Source: Cellulomonas sp. Root930
GTDB lineage: Bacteria; Actinomycetota; Actinomycetes; Actinomycetales; Cellulomonadaceae
Assembly (NCBI GenBank): GCA_001429255.1
Contig: LMJI01000001.1
Coordinates: 1,281,256 to 1,345,255 of the forward strand
Direction: 5' to 3'
DNA: 64,000 nucleotides
Under the pieces are notes generated by a model. That model was not told the DNA's origin. It saw nothing but the letters and a program-made list of their open reading frames with translations, and searched no databases. Position numbers and translations under genes: made by a program. The first letter of the stretch is position 1, and each line of letters opens with the position of its first letter. Shown here one piece after another: positions 31,292-39,672 of this stretch.

Positions 31292-32818
31292 ATGTTCGAA
31301 GCGATCCCAGCAGAAGCATCGAGGGCGGCAGAGCCCCTCGCGCACCTGCGTGCGTCGGCATCGAGCCTTGTCGAGCGGGTCGCCACCTGCGCGGACTGGT
31401 CAGGCTCCGAGCGGTCGGCGGCGCTGAGCTCGCTCGACCTCGTGGCGGCGCAGCTCTCTCGTGCACGCGCGCGGTTGCTCGTGGCGGAGCGGGATGCCGG
31501 GACGTCGCAGCGACCCGGGGACCGGTCGTTCGAGGCGGCGCGGGCGCGGCTCACCCGCACGGGCGCCGCGGAGGCGACTCGGGAGGTGCGGCAGGCTGAT
31601 GCGCTGGTGTCGATGCCGGCGGTAGCGGACGCGGTCGGCGAGGGGCGCGTCCCGCTCGGTCACCTCGACGTCCTGGCCCGTGTCGCCGCGACCGCATCAC
31701 CGGAGGTCGCGCAGGCGCTGCGGTCGGCTGAGCTGCAGGCGACCGTCGTGTCCATGGCGGAGCGGCAGTCGGTGCCCGACTTCGCACGCTCGATCGCGCA
31801 GCTGGCGGCCGCGCGGGATCCGCAGGCGCTGGAGGACTCGCACCAGGCGGCCCGACGCGAGCGGTCGTTGGTGCTCTCGCACCAGGCGCGGGGGACGTAC
31901 CTGAAAGGGTTCCTCGACCGGGTCGCCGGCGAGGCGCTGCAGGCGGCACTCGACTCCGCAGGGCAGGCGCCCGACGAGACGCGGTCCCCGGCCCAGGCGA
32001 ACGCGGACGCCCTCGTGGCAGTGGCGCGACGCGCGTGCGCCGGGCTCGCTCCGCGGCAGCATGACGCGCCCGGGCCTGACGGGACGTCGGCCGAGGCGGT
32101 CGAGCGGGAGCAGGGTGCCGGCAGTCGACCGCACCTCTCTCTCATCGTTCCGGCCGATACGTTCGCCGCTCTCCGCGAGCACCATCGTGAGCGTGCCGCG
32201 AGCGGCGCCGATGTGCGACCGGCGAGCTTCGACGTGCTCGACGACGACGACCTCTCGGCGACGGAGCGGGGGCGGCGGCGGCCGGCGCCGACGGTCCGCG
32301 ACGAAGTCTCTGGCCCGTGGTCGCCGGTGGTCCCCGCGACTTTCGAGGACGGGACGCCCGTCGCCATGTCGGAGCTGGCGCAGGCGCTGTGCGACTGCGA
32401 GATCACGAGGATCGTCCTGAGCGCCGAGGGAGTGCCGCTCGACCTCGGGCGCACGAAGCGGACGTACGCGGGGGTGCACCGGCGGGCGGTCGTCGCGCGG
32501 GACCGGCAATGCGCCTGGAACGGGTGCCACACGTCTGCCCGGTGGTCGCAGGTGCACCACATCCGCTGGTGGGACCGCGACGGAGGCTCGACGTCGGTCG
32601 AGAACGGTGTGCTCCTGTGCGACTACCACCACCACGAGGTGCACCGGCTCGATCTGACGATCGAGCGCCACTCCAAGCCGCCCGGCCACATCCGTCGACA
32701 GAGGCTGTCCGGAAGGCCGCCCGATAACCAGCCTGCGTTTTCGCCGATGCGTTATACCTTCCGCCGACGGCGCGATGGTCGAACGGTGAACGCTCCGGAC
32801 GCGGTCCGTCGGGAGTGA
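31292..32818 (+). CDS. DUF222-HNH endonuclease
   Basis: This 508-residue protein has an N-terminal DUF222 (13E12-type) region with SAALSSLDLVAAQLSRARAR and ARARLTRTGAAEATREVRQA. A C-terminal HNH nuclease carries ARDRQCAWNGCHTSARWSQV, HHIRWWDRDGGSTSVENGVL and LCDYHHHEVHRLD; Cys pairs bind zinc and His-Asn-His form the active site. Actinobacterial genomes carry many copies of this family, often of unknown biological role, with no transposase attached. The last 40 residues (GRPPDNQPAFSPMRYTFRRR) are encoded by noticeably lower-GC DNA (about 32720-32790), which may reflect a shifted or recently gained end. Confidence 0.9.
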   Translation: MFEAIPAEASRAAEPLAHLRASASSLVERVATCADWSGSERSAALSSLDLVAAQLSRARARLLVAERDAGTSQRPGDRSFEAARARLTRTGAAEATREVRQADALVSMPAVADAVGEGRVPLGHLDVLARVAATASPEVAQALRSAELQATVVSMAERQSVPDFARSIAQLAAARDPQALEDSHQAARRERSLVLSHQARGTYLKGFLDRVAGEALQAALDSAGQAPDETRSPAQANADALVAVARRACAGLAPRQHDAPGPDGTSAEAVEREQGAGSRPHLSLIVPADTFAALREHHRERAASGADVRPASFDVLDDDDLSATERGRRRPAPTVRDEVSGPWSPVVPATFEDGTPVAMSELAQALCDCEITRIVLSAEGVPLDLGRTKRTYAGVHRRAVVARDRQCAWNGCHTSARWSQVHHIRWWDRDGGSTSVENGVLLCDYHHHEVHRLDLTIERHSKPPGHIRRQRLSGRPPDNQPAFSPMRYTFRRRRDGRTVNAPDAVRRE

Positions 32819-32903
32819 GGGGCTTGCGGGGCGCGCATCTGCACCGGCGACCCGCGGGACGATCGACCCACCGGCTGCCGCGTCGGCACACCATCATGGG
32901 TTC

Positions 32904-34169
32904 ATGCCCACCGCGCCGGACGACGCCGAGCTCGAGCTGATCCGTCGCTCCGGCGCCGTGCTGCGCGTCGGTCGGCTGAGCCTGTCGGCCGGGACGGGGT
33001 CGTACCGGGTCAAGGCCTCGATGGCTCGGGTCGCCCGTGCGCTCGGCATCGACCGGCACGAGGCGCACGTGACGCTCACCGAGATCACGACGACGTCGCA
33101 CCGCGGGCCGAGCTTCCGGACCGAGGTCGTCGAGGTCCGCACGATCGGCGTCAACGTCGACCGGCTGACCAGCCTGGAACACCTGGCGGGACGCCTCGAG
33201 GCTGCTGGTCGCGCGACGGTGGAGGAGGTCACCGCCGAGCTGGACCGCATCGCCGGCAAGCCGCCGCTCTACCCGGTCGCGCTCAACGCGCTGTGGGCCG
33301 CGATCGCCTGCGCCGCCTTCTCGTTCCTGAACAGCGGCGGGGTCGTCGAGGTGCTGGGGGTGTTCGTCGGCGCGTTCCTCGGTCAGGCGCTGCGCCGCAC
33401 GCTGCTCCACCGCGGGTTCAACCAGTTCGGCGTCACCATGCTCTGCGCGACGCTCGCGTGCTTCGGCTACCTCGCGTTCGTCGGGCTGCTGGACGCCACC
33501 GGCGCGACGACTGCCGGTCACGACGCCGGCTACGTGTCCGCCGTCCTGTTCCTGATCCCGGGGTTCCCGCTGGTCACCGGCTTCCTCGACCTGGCGAAGC
33601 TGGACTTCTCCGCGGGGGTCGCCCGGCTGACGTACGCGCTGATGATCCTGACGTCCGCGGCGCTCGCGGTCTGGGCGTTGTCGCTGGTCGTGGGCCTCAC
33701 CCCCGACCCTCCTGCGCCGGCCGACCTGGACACCGGCCTCCTGCTGACCCTGCGGTTCGTCGCGAGCTTCCTGGGCGTCCTCGGTTTCGCGCTCATGTTC
33801 AACAGCCCGTGGCGGATCGCGCTCGCCGCGGCGGGCGTCGGCATGGTCGCCAACGTGCTGCGCATCGCGCTGGTCGAGGGCACGGTCCCGCCGCAGGCCG
33901 CCGCCGCGATCGCCGCGCTGGTGGTCGGGCTGCTCGCGGCCGTCATCGCGCCGCGGCTCGACGTCCCCCGGATCACGGTCTACGTCCCCGCCGTGACGAT
34001 CATGGTGCCGGGCGTGCTGGCCTACCGCGCGGTGTTCCACATCTCCAACGGCGAGACGGCGGAGGCCCTGTCGTACGGGGTGCAGGCCGCGCTGGTCGTC
34101 GCCGCGTTGGCGATCGGGCTCGCGATCGCCCGGATGCTCACCGACCGCACCTGGGCGTACGAGCGCTGA
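32904..34169 (+). CDS. Threonine/serine exporter family protein (ThrE-like)
   Basis: This 421-residue protein has the two-part ThrE plan. An N-terminal soluble DUF1212 region (RRSGAVLRVGRLSLSAGTGS, RVARALGIDRHEAHVTLTEI) precedes about ten membrane helices. The second half resembles a DUF3815 region (ALSYGVQAALVVAALAIGLA). Fused forms export threonine, serine or small peptides using the proton gradient. The ATG at 32904 has CATCAT (32892-32897) 6 nt upstream and no Shine-Dalgarno. Flanks are not in an operon. Confidence 0.88.
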   Translation: MPTAPDDAELELIRRSGAVLRVGRLSLSAGTGSYRVKASMARVARALGIDRHEAHVTLTEITTTSHRGPSFRTEVVEVRTIGVNVDRLTSLEHLAGRLEAAGRATVEEVTAELDRIAGKPPLYPVALNALWAAIACAAFSFLNSGGVVEVLGVFVGAFLGQALRRTLLHRGFNQFGVTMLCATLACFGYLAFVGLLDATGATTAGHDAGYVSAVLFLIPGFPLVTGFLDLAKLDFSAGVARLTYALMILTSAALAVWALSLVVGLTPDPPAPADLDTGLLLTLRFVASFLGVLGFALMFNSPWRIALAAAGVGMVANVLRIALVEGTVPPQAAAAIAALVVGLLAAVIAPRLDVPRITVYVPAVTIMVPGVLAYRAVFHISNGETAEALSYGVQAALVVAALAIGLAIARMLTDRTWAYER

Positions 34170-34294
34170 GCCGGCGGACGCGGGCGAGCCACTCACCGCG
34201 TCTCACCTCCGCGGAGCCGCCCCGGGCATCGGCGAAACAAGCGGTGGCCGGCCGTGGTTGAGGGTGGGAGGGAACCGGAGCGAGGAGCGTGCAC

Positions 34295-34486
34295 ATGACG
34301 ACAGGACCCGCGGTCGACGTCGACTGGGTGGACCCGCGCGACCAGGTCGAGGTCGTGGTGCTCCTGGCGAACGGTCGGCTGGCCGGTCGGTCGTTCGCCG
34401 ACCGCGCGGAGGCGGAGGCGTGGGCGCGGCCCGAGGAGGGCGAGCAGGTGCTGGAGCAGAACCTCGTGTGCGGGTGCGACCGGTGA
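34295..34486 (+). CDS. Small 63-residue protein of unknown function
   Basis: MTTGPAVDVDWVDPRDQVEV begins a short acidic protein that ends VLEQNLVCGCDR with a CxC. The ATG has GAGGAG (34282-34287) 7 nt upstream, and codon third positions are GC-rich like its neighbours, so translation is likely. No membrane segment. It converges with the siderophore-side ABC exporter, 18 nt away. Function not recognised. Confidence 0.6.
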   Translation: MTTGPAVDVDWVDPRDQVEVVVLLANGRLAGRSFADRAEAEAWARPEEGEQVLEQNLVCGCDR

Positions 34487-34504
34487 CCACCCGCCGCTGA
34501 GCGG

Positions 34505-36286
34505 TCAGACCTGCTGCGCGCGCTGCAACCGGGCGTAGCGGCCGTCGGCGGCGAGCAGGTCCTCGTGGGTGCCGACCTCCACGACGCGGGCGTCGTCGAG
34601 GACGACGATCCGGTCGGCGGAGCGGATCGTCGACAACCGGTGCGCGACCACGAGCGTGGTCCGCCCGCGCATCAACCGGGCCAGGGCCTCCTTGACGGCG
34701 GCCTCCGACTCCGGGTCGAGCGCGGACGTGGCCTCGTCCAGGAGCAGGATGCGGGGGTCGCGGACCAGGGCGCGGGCGATGGCGATCCGTTGGCGCTGGC
34801 CGCCGGACAGCCGGGCACCGCGCTCACCCACCACGGTGTCCCAGCCGTCGGGGAGGGCGTCGACGATCTCCGCGGCGTTGGCGTCGACGAGCGCCTGGCG
34901 GACGCGCGCGTCGGTGGCCTTCGGCATGCCGTAGGCCACGTTGTCGCGGATGGACCCCTCGAACAGCACCGACTCCTGGGGCACGACGGACACGTGCCGG
35001 CGGACGGAGCGCAGGTCGAGGTGGGCGGTGTCGACGCCGTCGAGGAGCAGCCGTCCGCCGGTGGGGCGCAGGAACCCGAGCGCGAGGTTGAGCACGGTGG
35101 ACTTGCCGGAGCCGGACGGGCCGACGAACGCGACGGTCTGCCCGGCCTCGATGTCGAGGTCGATGCCGTCGAGCGCGTCGGTGTCGGCGTCGGGGTACCG
35201 GAAGTGCACGTGCTCGAGGGTCAGCCGGCCCTCCACGTGGTCGACGCGGGGCTTGCCGGCGTTCTCCTCGAGGTCGGGCTCCTGCATGACCTCCGCGATG
35301 GACCGCACGGACTCGAGGCCCTTGGCGCCGATGGGCAGGAGCATGAGCAGGCCGGTCACGGACCCGGTGATGAGCGCGAAGTACGAGCTGAGCAGGACTA
35401 CCTGCCCGGGGGTGATCGTGAGGAACCCGGTGATCGACACCCAGGCGGCGAGTACGAGGCACAGGACGCCGAGCAGCTGCAGGCTGACCCAGCTCAGCGA
35501 CGCGAACCGCCCGTTGAGCACGTCGAGCCGGTAGCCGGCGGACCGCACACCCTCGGCGCCGACCGCGACGCGCTCCTCGGCGGTGGCCTCGAGGCCGTGC
35601 GCGCGGGTGATCGGCATGAGCGTGGCCATCTCGCCGACGCGGGCGGAGAAGTGCTCCACCTCGCGGCGGAACGACTCGTTGCGCTCGCGCGAGCGGCGCG
35701 CCAGCACGAACCGCAGCAGGACGGCGAGCGGGATGGTCAGCGCGTAGACGGGCAGGAACTCGGGGACGGCCAGCGCCGTCATGACGATCGCGCCGAGCAT
35801 CACCATGGTCGCGGACAGCAGCGGGTGGGCGATCTGCTGGAGCATCACCTCGACGTTCTCGACGTCGCGGACCACCTTCGTCTGCACGATCGACGCGCTC
35901 ACCCGTGAGTGGAAGCCGATGGACAGGCTCTGCAGCCGCGCGGTCAGGCCGTTGCGCAGGTCGGCGCCGATCTGCCGGACCGCGCCCATGAACAGCTTGG
36001 TCCACTGCACGTGGTTGGGGTAGTTCTGCAGCAGGGCGGCCACCGCGATGGCAGCCCAGAGCCACAGCTCGCTGGTCGGGCCGCCGGCGACGACGACGTC
36101 GATGACCTTGCCGGTGATCACCGGCATGAGCCAGAGCGGGACGTCCTTCATGGTGAAGAACGCGACGGCGGTCAGCACCCGCCGGCGGTGTGCGCCGAGC
36201 AGCCGGACGACGGACCGGACGGGGTGGTTGCCGTCGATGTCGATCACGGCGAGGTGCGGGTGGGGGCCGGCTGTCACGGGTTCCAT
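34505..36286 (-). CDS. ABC exporter next to the siderophore operon
   Basis: This 593-residue half exporter has six membrane helices in residues about 35-315 and an ATPase with Walker A GPSGSGKST, signature LSGGQRQRIAIARAL and Walker B RILLLDEATSALD. It diverges from the siderophore operon across a 166-bp region holding the iron boxes, so it is a plausible siderophore (hydroxamate) exporter. That is inference from location. The start is the ATG at 36286; a GTG 6 nt upstream (VTMEPVTAG) and longer open frame are possible. Confidence 0.92.
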   Translation of the reverse strand: MEPVTAGPHPHLAVIDIDGNHPVRSVVRLLGAHRRRVLTAVAFFTMKDVPLWLMPVITGKVIDVVVAGGPTSELWLWAAIAVAALLQNYPNHVQWTKLFMGAVRQIGADLRNGLTARLQSLSIGFHSRVSASIVQTKVVRDVENVEVMLQQIAHPLLSATMVMLGAIVMTALAVPEFLPVYALTIPLAVLLRFVLARRSRERNESFRREVEHFSARVGEMATLMPITRAHGLEATAEERVAVGAEGVRSAGYRLDVLNGRFASLSWVSLQLLGVLCLVLAAWVSITGFLTITPGQVVLLSSYFALITGSVTGLLMLLPIGAKGLESVRSIAEVMQEPDLEENAGKPRVDHVEGRLTLEHVHFRYPDADTDALDGIDLDIEAGQTVAFVGPSGSGKSTVLNLALGFLRPTGGRLLLDGVDTAHLDLRSVRRHVSVVPQESVLFEGSIRDNVAYGMPKATDARVRQALVDANAAEIVDALPDGWDTVVGERGARLSGGQRQRIAIARALVRDPRILLLDEATSALDPESEAAVKEALARLMRGRTTLVVAHRLSTIRSADRIVVLDDARVVEVGTHEDLLAADGRYARLQRAQQV

Positions 36287-36369
36287 CGTGACATCCGCGA
36301 CCGCTCGGGGGATAGCGCCTTCCGCGGTGAGATCGCATCGATTCGACGACGGGCCGCGTGGACGGTGGG

Positions 36370-36397
36370 TTGACGCGTGTCCGGATTCCGCTACCTT
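36370..36397 (+). promoter_or_regulatory. Promoter of the siderophore operon
   Basis: TTGACG (36370-36375) and TACCTT (36392-36397) with a 16-nt spacer, immediately upstream of and overlapping the first iron box. RNA would begin near 36404, within the boxes, so regulator binding blocks initiation. Confidence 0.5.
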
Positions 36398-36425
36398 AGG
36401 CAAGGCTTACTTAGGATCACCTAAG
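36396..36425. promoter_or_regulatory. Tandem overlapping IdeR/DtxR iron boxes
   Basis: TTAGGCAAGGCTTACTTAG (36396-36414) matches the 19-bp DtxR/IdeR consensus TTAGGTTAGGCTAACCTAA at 14 positions. A second, overlapping inverted repeat CTTAGG-ATCA-CCTAAG (36410-36425) is perfect. This is the typical layout for iron-dependent repression by IdeR/DtxR dimers. It controls the seven-gene operon and possibly the divergent exporter. Confidence 0.8.
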
Positions 36426-36452
36426 AAGTTTCGCCGAGAAGGGGCTCTCCGC

Positions 36453-37892
36453 GTGCACGAGCTGTTGTCCGCCACGTCCGCCGACCGCTACGTCGAGCAG
36501 ATGCGGGAGACCGTCGACCGGATCGCCGGCCGCCTGCGCGACACCTCGCAACCGCTCTCCGGCGCCAGCCGTGAGCAGCTGCAGGACCTGGTGGACGCGG
36601 TGGACCTGGATGCGGACGGGCTGGGAACCGCGACGGCCCTGCGGGAGGCCGACGACCTCGTCGGCGAGCACGCGGTCTGGTTCCACCACCCCGCCTACGC
36701 GGCGCACCTCAACTGCCCGGTCGCGGTGCCGGCGGTGGCCGCGGAGGCGATCATCGCGGCGGTGAACCCGTCGCTGGACACGTACGACCAGTCGACTGTC
36801 GGCACGCTGATGGAGCGCAAGCTCGTCGACTGGACGTGCGGGCGGATCGGGTTCGCCGCCGGGGACGGGGTGTTCACCTCGGGCGGCACGCAGTCGAACC
36901 TGCAAGCCCTGCTCATGGCGCGGGACGCGGCGGGCACGCAGGGGAACGGGCTGGTGATCCTCGCCACCGCGTCCAGCCACTTCAGCGTCCAGAAGGCCGC
37001 GCGCCTGCTCGGGCTCGGCGACGAGTCGGTGCTCCTGGTCCGTACCGACGCTCACGGCCGCATGGACCCCGCGGCGCTCGCCGGCGCGCTCGACACCCTG
37101 GCGGCGATCGACCGGGTGCCCATGTGCGTCGTCGCGACCGCGGGCACCACCGACCGGGGCCGGATCGATTCTCTCCAGGCGATCGCCGACGAGTGCGACC
37201 GGGCCGGCGTGTGGCTGCACGTGGACGCCGCGTACGGGTGCGGGCTGCTGGTCTCGCCCACGCGCCGGCACCTGCTCGACGGGATCGAGCGGGCCCGGTC
37301 GGTGACCGTCGACTTCCACAAGAGCTTCTTCCAGCCGGTGTCGTCCAGCGCGGTGCTGGTGCGCGAGCCGGCGGACCTGCGGCACGTCACCTGGCACGCG
37401 GACTACCTCAACCCGGCCGACGCCGAGGAGCCGAACCAGGTGGACAAGTCGCTGCAGACGACCCGCCGGTTCGACGCACTCAAGCTCTGGACCACGCTGC
37501 GGGCGCTCGGCGCGGACGGCATCGGGTCGATGTTCGACGCGGTGCTGGACCTGGCCGCGCGGGTGCACGACGAGCTGGAGCGGGACGTCGACTTCGAGCT
37601 GATCGGCCGCACCCAGCTGAGCACGGTCCTGTTCCGGTACCAGCCGGTCGACGTCACGGACGCGCAGGCGGACCGGTTGGTGCCACTGGTGCGGCGCGTG
37701 CTGTTCGAGTCGGGACGGGCCGTCGTCGCCAAGACCGTGGTGGACGGGCGTCCGTGCCTCAAGCTCACCCTGCTCAACCCCGACACCACGCTGGACGACG
37801 TGCGCGCGGTGCTGGAGCTGGTCCGCGGAGCGGCCTCCGCGCTGGTCGAGCGCGACGACCTGGTGGGCGCTGCCGAGGTGGGTGCCCGATGA
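36453..37892 (+). CDS. desA: PLP-dependent L-lysine decarboxylase (DesA-like), first siderophore gene
   Basis: This 479-residue group II PLP decarboxylase has TSGGTQSNLQALLMA, VDAAYGCGLLVSPTRRHL (Asp for the pyridine ring) and the Schiff-base Lys290 in VDFHKSFFQP. With the following oxygenase and acyltransferase this is the desferrioxamine-type pathway, in which lysine is decarboxylated to cadaverine. Diaminobutyrate or ornithine cannot be fully excluded. The GTG at 36453 has a GAGAAGGGG Shine-Dalgarno (36436-36444). Its stop overlaps the next gene (ATGA). Confidence 0.9.
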   Translation: MHELLSATSADRYVEQMRETVDRIAGRLRDTSQPLSGASREQLQDLVDAVDLDADGLGTATALREADDLVGEHAVWFHHPAYAAHLNCPVAVPAVAAEAIIAAVNPSLDTYDQSTVGTLMERKLVDWTCGRIGFAAGDGVFTSGGTQSNLQALLMARDAAGTQGNGLVILATASSHFSVQKAARLLGLGDESVLLVRTDAHGRMDPAALAGALDTLAAIDRVPMCVVATAGTTDRGRIDSLQAIADECDRAGVWLHVDAAYGCGLLVSPTRRHLLDGIERARSVTVDFHKSFFQPVSSSAVLVREPADLRHVTWHADYLNPADAEEPNQVDKSLQTTRRFDALKLWTTLRALGADGIGSMFDAVLDLAARVHDELERDVDFELIGRTQLSTVLFRYQPVDVTDAQADRLVPLVRRVLFESGRAVVAKTVVDGRPCLKLTLLNPDTTLDDVRAVLELVRGAASALVERDDLVGAAEVGAR

Positions 37893-39145
37893 GGGTCCAC
37901 GACGTCGTCGGCATCGGCATCGGGCCGTTCAACCTGGGCCTCGCCGCGCTGAGCGCGCCGGTCGAGGGGCTGGACGCGGTGTTCCTGGACGCGGCGGACG
38001 AGTTCCGCTGGCACCCCGGGATGATGATCGAGGGCGCCACGATCCAGGTCCCGTTCCTCGCGGACCTCGTCTCGATGGCGGACCCGACCTCGCCGTACTC
38101 GTTCCTCAACCACCTCAAGGCGACCGGGCGGCTCTACCCGTTCTACATCCGGGAGAGCTTCTATCCGCTGCGTGCGGAGTACGACGCCTACTGCCGGTGG
38201 GTGGCCGCGCAGCTGCCCTCGCTGCGGTGGGGTCGGCGCGTGGTCGGGCTCGAGCAGGAGGGCGACCACTACGTCGTCACCACCGACCGCGGCGAGACGT
38301 ACCGGGGCCGGCACGTCGTGCTCGGCGTCGGGACCCAGCCGGTGCTGCCGGAGACCGTGCGGGGTCCGGTGGTGCACAGCGCCGACTACCTGACCCACCG
38401 GGACGCGTTGCGCACCGCGGGGTCCGTCACGGTGGTCGGCAGCGGGCAGTCGGCGGCGGAGATCTACCGGGACCTGCTGGGCACCACGCACCGGCTGGAC
38501 TGGGTGACGCGGTCGCCGCGGTTCTTCCCGATGGAGTACACGAAGCTCACGCTGGAGCTGACCTCCCCGGAGTACACCGACCACTTCCACGCGCTGCCGG
38601 CGGACCTGCGCGCACGGCTCGGTCGCGAGCAGCGGTCGCTCTACAAGGGCATCAGCGGGGACCTGGTCGACGACATCTACGACACCCTCTACCGGCTGAG
38701 CCTCGACGGCCCGGTGCCGACGACCCTGCTCACCGACACCGAGCTGCTCGGCGCGACGTGGGACGCCGGCGCGTTCACCCTGACCCTGCGGCACGCCCAG
38801 CTGGGCGAGGTCTACGAGCGCCGCACGGACGCGCTGGTGCTGGCCACCGGGTACGCCGCGCAGGTCCCCGACTTCGTGCTCGGCATCCGGCACCTGCTCG
38901 ACTGGGACGACACAGGTCGGTTCGCGGTCGCGCGCGACTACTCGGTCGACGGCGGCCGTGGGCAGGTGTTCGTGCAGAACGCCGAGGAGCACACCCATGG
39001 CCTGACCGCGCCGGACCTGGGGTTCGGGGCGTGGCGGAACTCGTCGATCCTCGCGTCGGTCACCGGCCGGGAGGTCTACCCGGTCGAGCGGCGGATCGCG
39101 TTCCAGGAGTTCGGCGTGCCGGCGGACGCGGTGGTGGCGCGATGA
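37889..39145 (+). CDS. desB: Lysine/cadaverine N-hydroxylase (DesB-like)
   Basis: This 418-residue flavin monooxygenase of the lysine N6 / ornithine N5 oxygenase family has FAD-binding GIGIGPFNLGLAALS (residues about 8-22) and PFLADLVSMADPTSPYSFLN. The NADPH loop is VVGSGQSAAEIYRDLLG, and the ATGYAAQVPDF motif is near the C-terminus. It hydroxylates the primary amine of cadaverine to N-hydroxycadaverine, using NADPH and O2. ATGA overlap with desA and with the next gene. Confidence 0.93.
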   Translation: MRVHDVVGIGIGPFNLGLAALSAPVEGLDAVFLDAADEFRWHPGMMIEGATIQVPFLADLVSMADPTSPYSFLNHLKATGRLYPFYIRESFYPLRAEYDAYCRWVAAQLPSLRWGRRVVGLEQEGDHYVVTTDRGETYRGRHVVLGVGTQPVLPETVRGPVVHSADYLTHRDALRTAGSVTVVGSGQSAAEIYRDLLGTTHRLDWVTRSPRFFPMEYTKLTLELTSPEYTDHFHALPADLRARLGREQRSLYKGISGDLVDDIYDTLYRLSLDGPVPTTLLTDTELLGATWDAGAFTLTLRHAQLGEVYERRTDALVLATGYAAQVPDFVLGIRHLLDWDDTGRFAVARDYSVDGGRGQVFVQNAEEHTHGLTAPDLGFGAWRNSSILASVTGREVYPVERRIAFQEFGVPADAVVAR

Positions 39146-39672
39146 GCATCCGCATCCTCCCGCTCGACCGGCACCGGTACGCGCCCCTGGTGCAGTCGTG
39201 GCTGGCGCACCCCGCGTCGGCGTTCTGGCAGATGGGCGACCTGTCTCTCGACGACGTGCGCGACTACCTGGCCGGCGTCGCGGCCGACCCCCGGCAGGAC
39301 GCGTGGCTCGGGTTCGTCGACGACGAGCCGACGTTCCTCGTCGAGACCTACGACCCGACGGTCCTGCTGCTCGCCGACGCGCCCGAGGTGCGTGCCGGGG
39401 ACCTCGGCATGCACCTGCTGGTCTCCCCGCCGGCCGGGGTGCCGGTGCACGGCCTCACCTCGGCCGTCATGGAGGCGACCGTCGCGTTCTGCTTCGACGA
39501 GCTGGGGGCGGAGCGGGTGGTCGTCGAGCCCGACGTGCGCAACGCGCGGATCGCGGCGAAGAACGCCGAGGTCGGGTTCCGGGTGCTGCGCGAGATCGAG
39601 CTGCCGGGCAAGCTCGCCTCGCTGGCGGTGTGCACGCGGCACACGTTCGCGGCTGTGGGGAGCCGACGATGA
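39142..39672 (+). CDS. desC: Hydroxamate acyltransferase (DesC-like), GNAT family
   Basis: This 176-residue siderophore acyltransferase is of the RhbD/IucB/AlcB group: AFWQMGDLSLDDVRDYLAG, GMHLLVSPPAGVPVHGLTSA, VVVEPDVRNARIAAKNAEVG. These enzymes acylate the hydroxylamine with acetyl-, succinyl- or related CoA to make the hydroxamate. DesC homologues accept several acyl donors. ATGA overlaps on both sides. A second, related gene is present at the end of the operon. Confidence 0.88.
   Translation: MSIRILPLDRHRYAPLVQSWLAHPASAFWQMGDLSLDDVRDYLAGVAADPRQDAWLGFVDDEPTFLVETYDPTVLLLADAPEVRAGDLGMHLLVSPPAGVPVHGLTSAVMEATVAFCFDELGAERVVVEPDVRNARIAAKNAEVGFRVLREIELPGKLASLAVCTRHTFAAVGSRR

Noticed and set aside
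31292..32818. HNH nuclease gene as part of a mobile element
   Set aside because: No transposase, inverted repeats or target duplication flank it; DUF222-HNH genes are normal chromosomal residents in actinobacteria.
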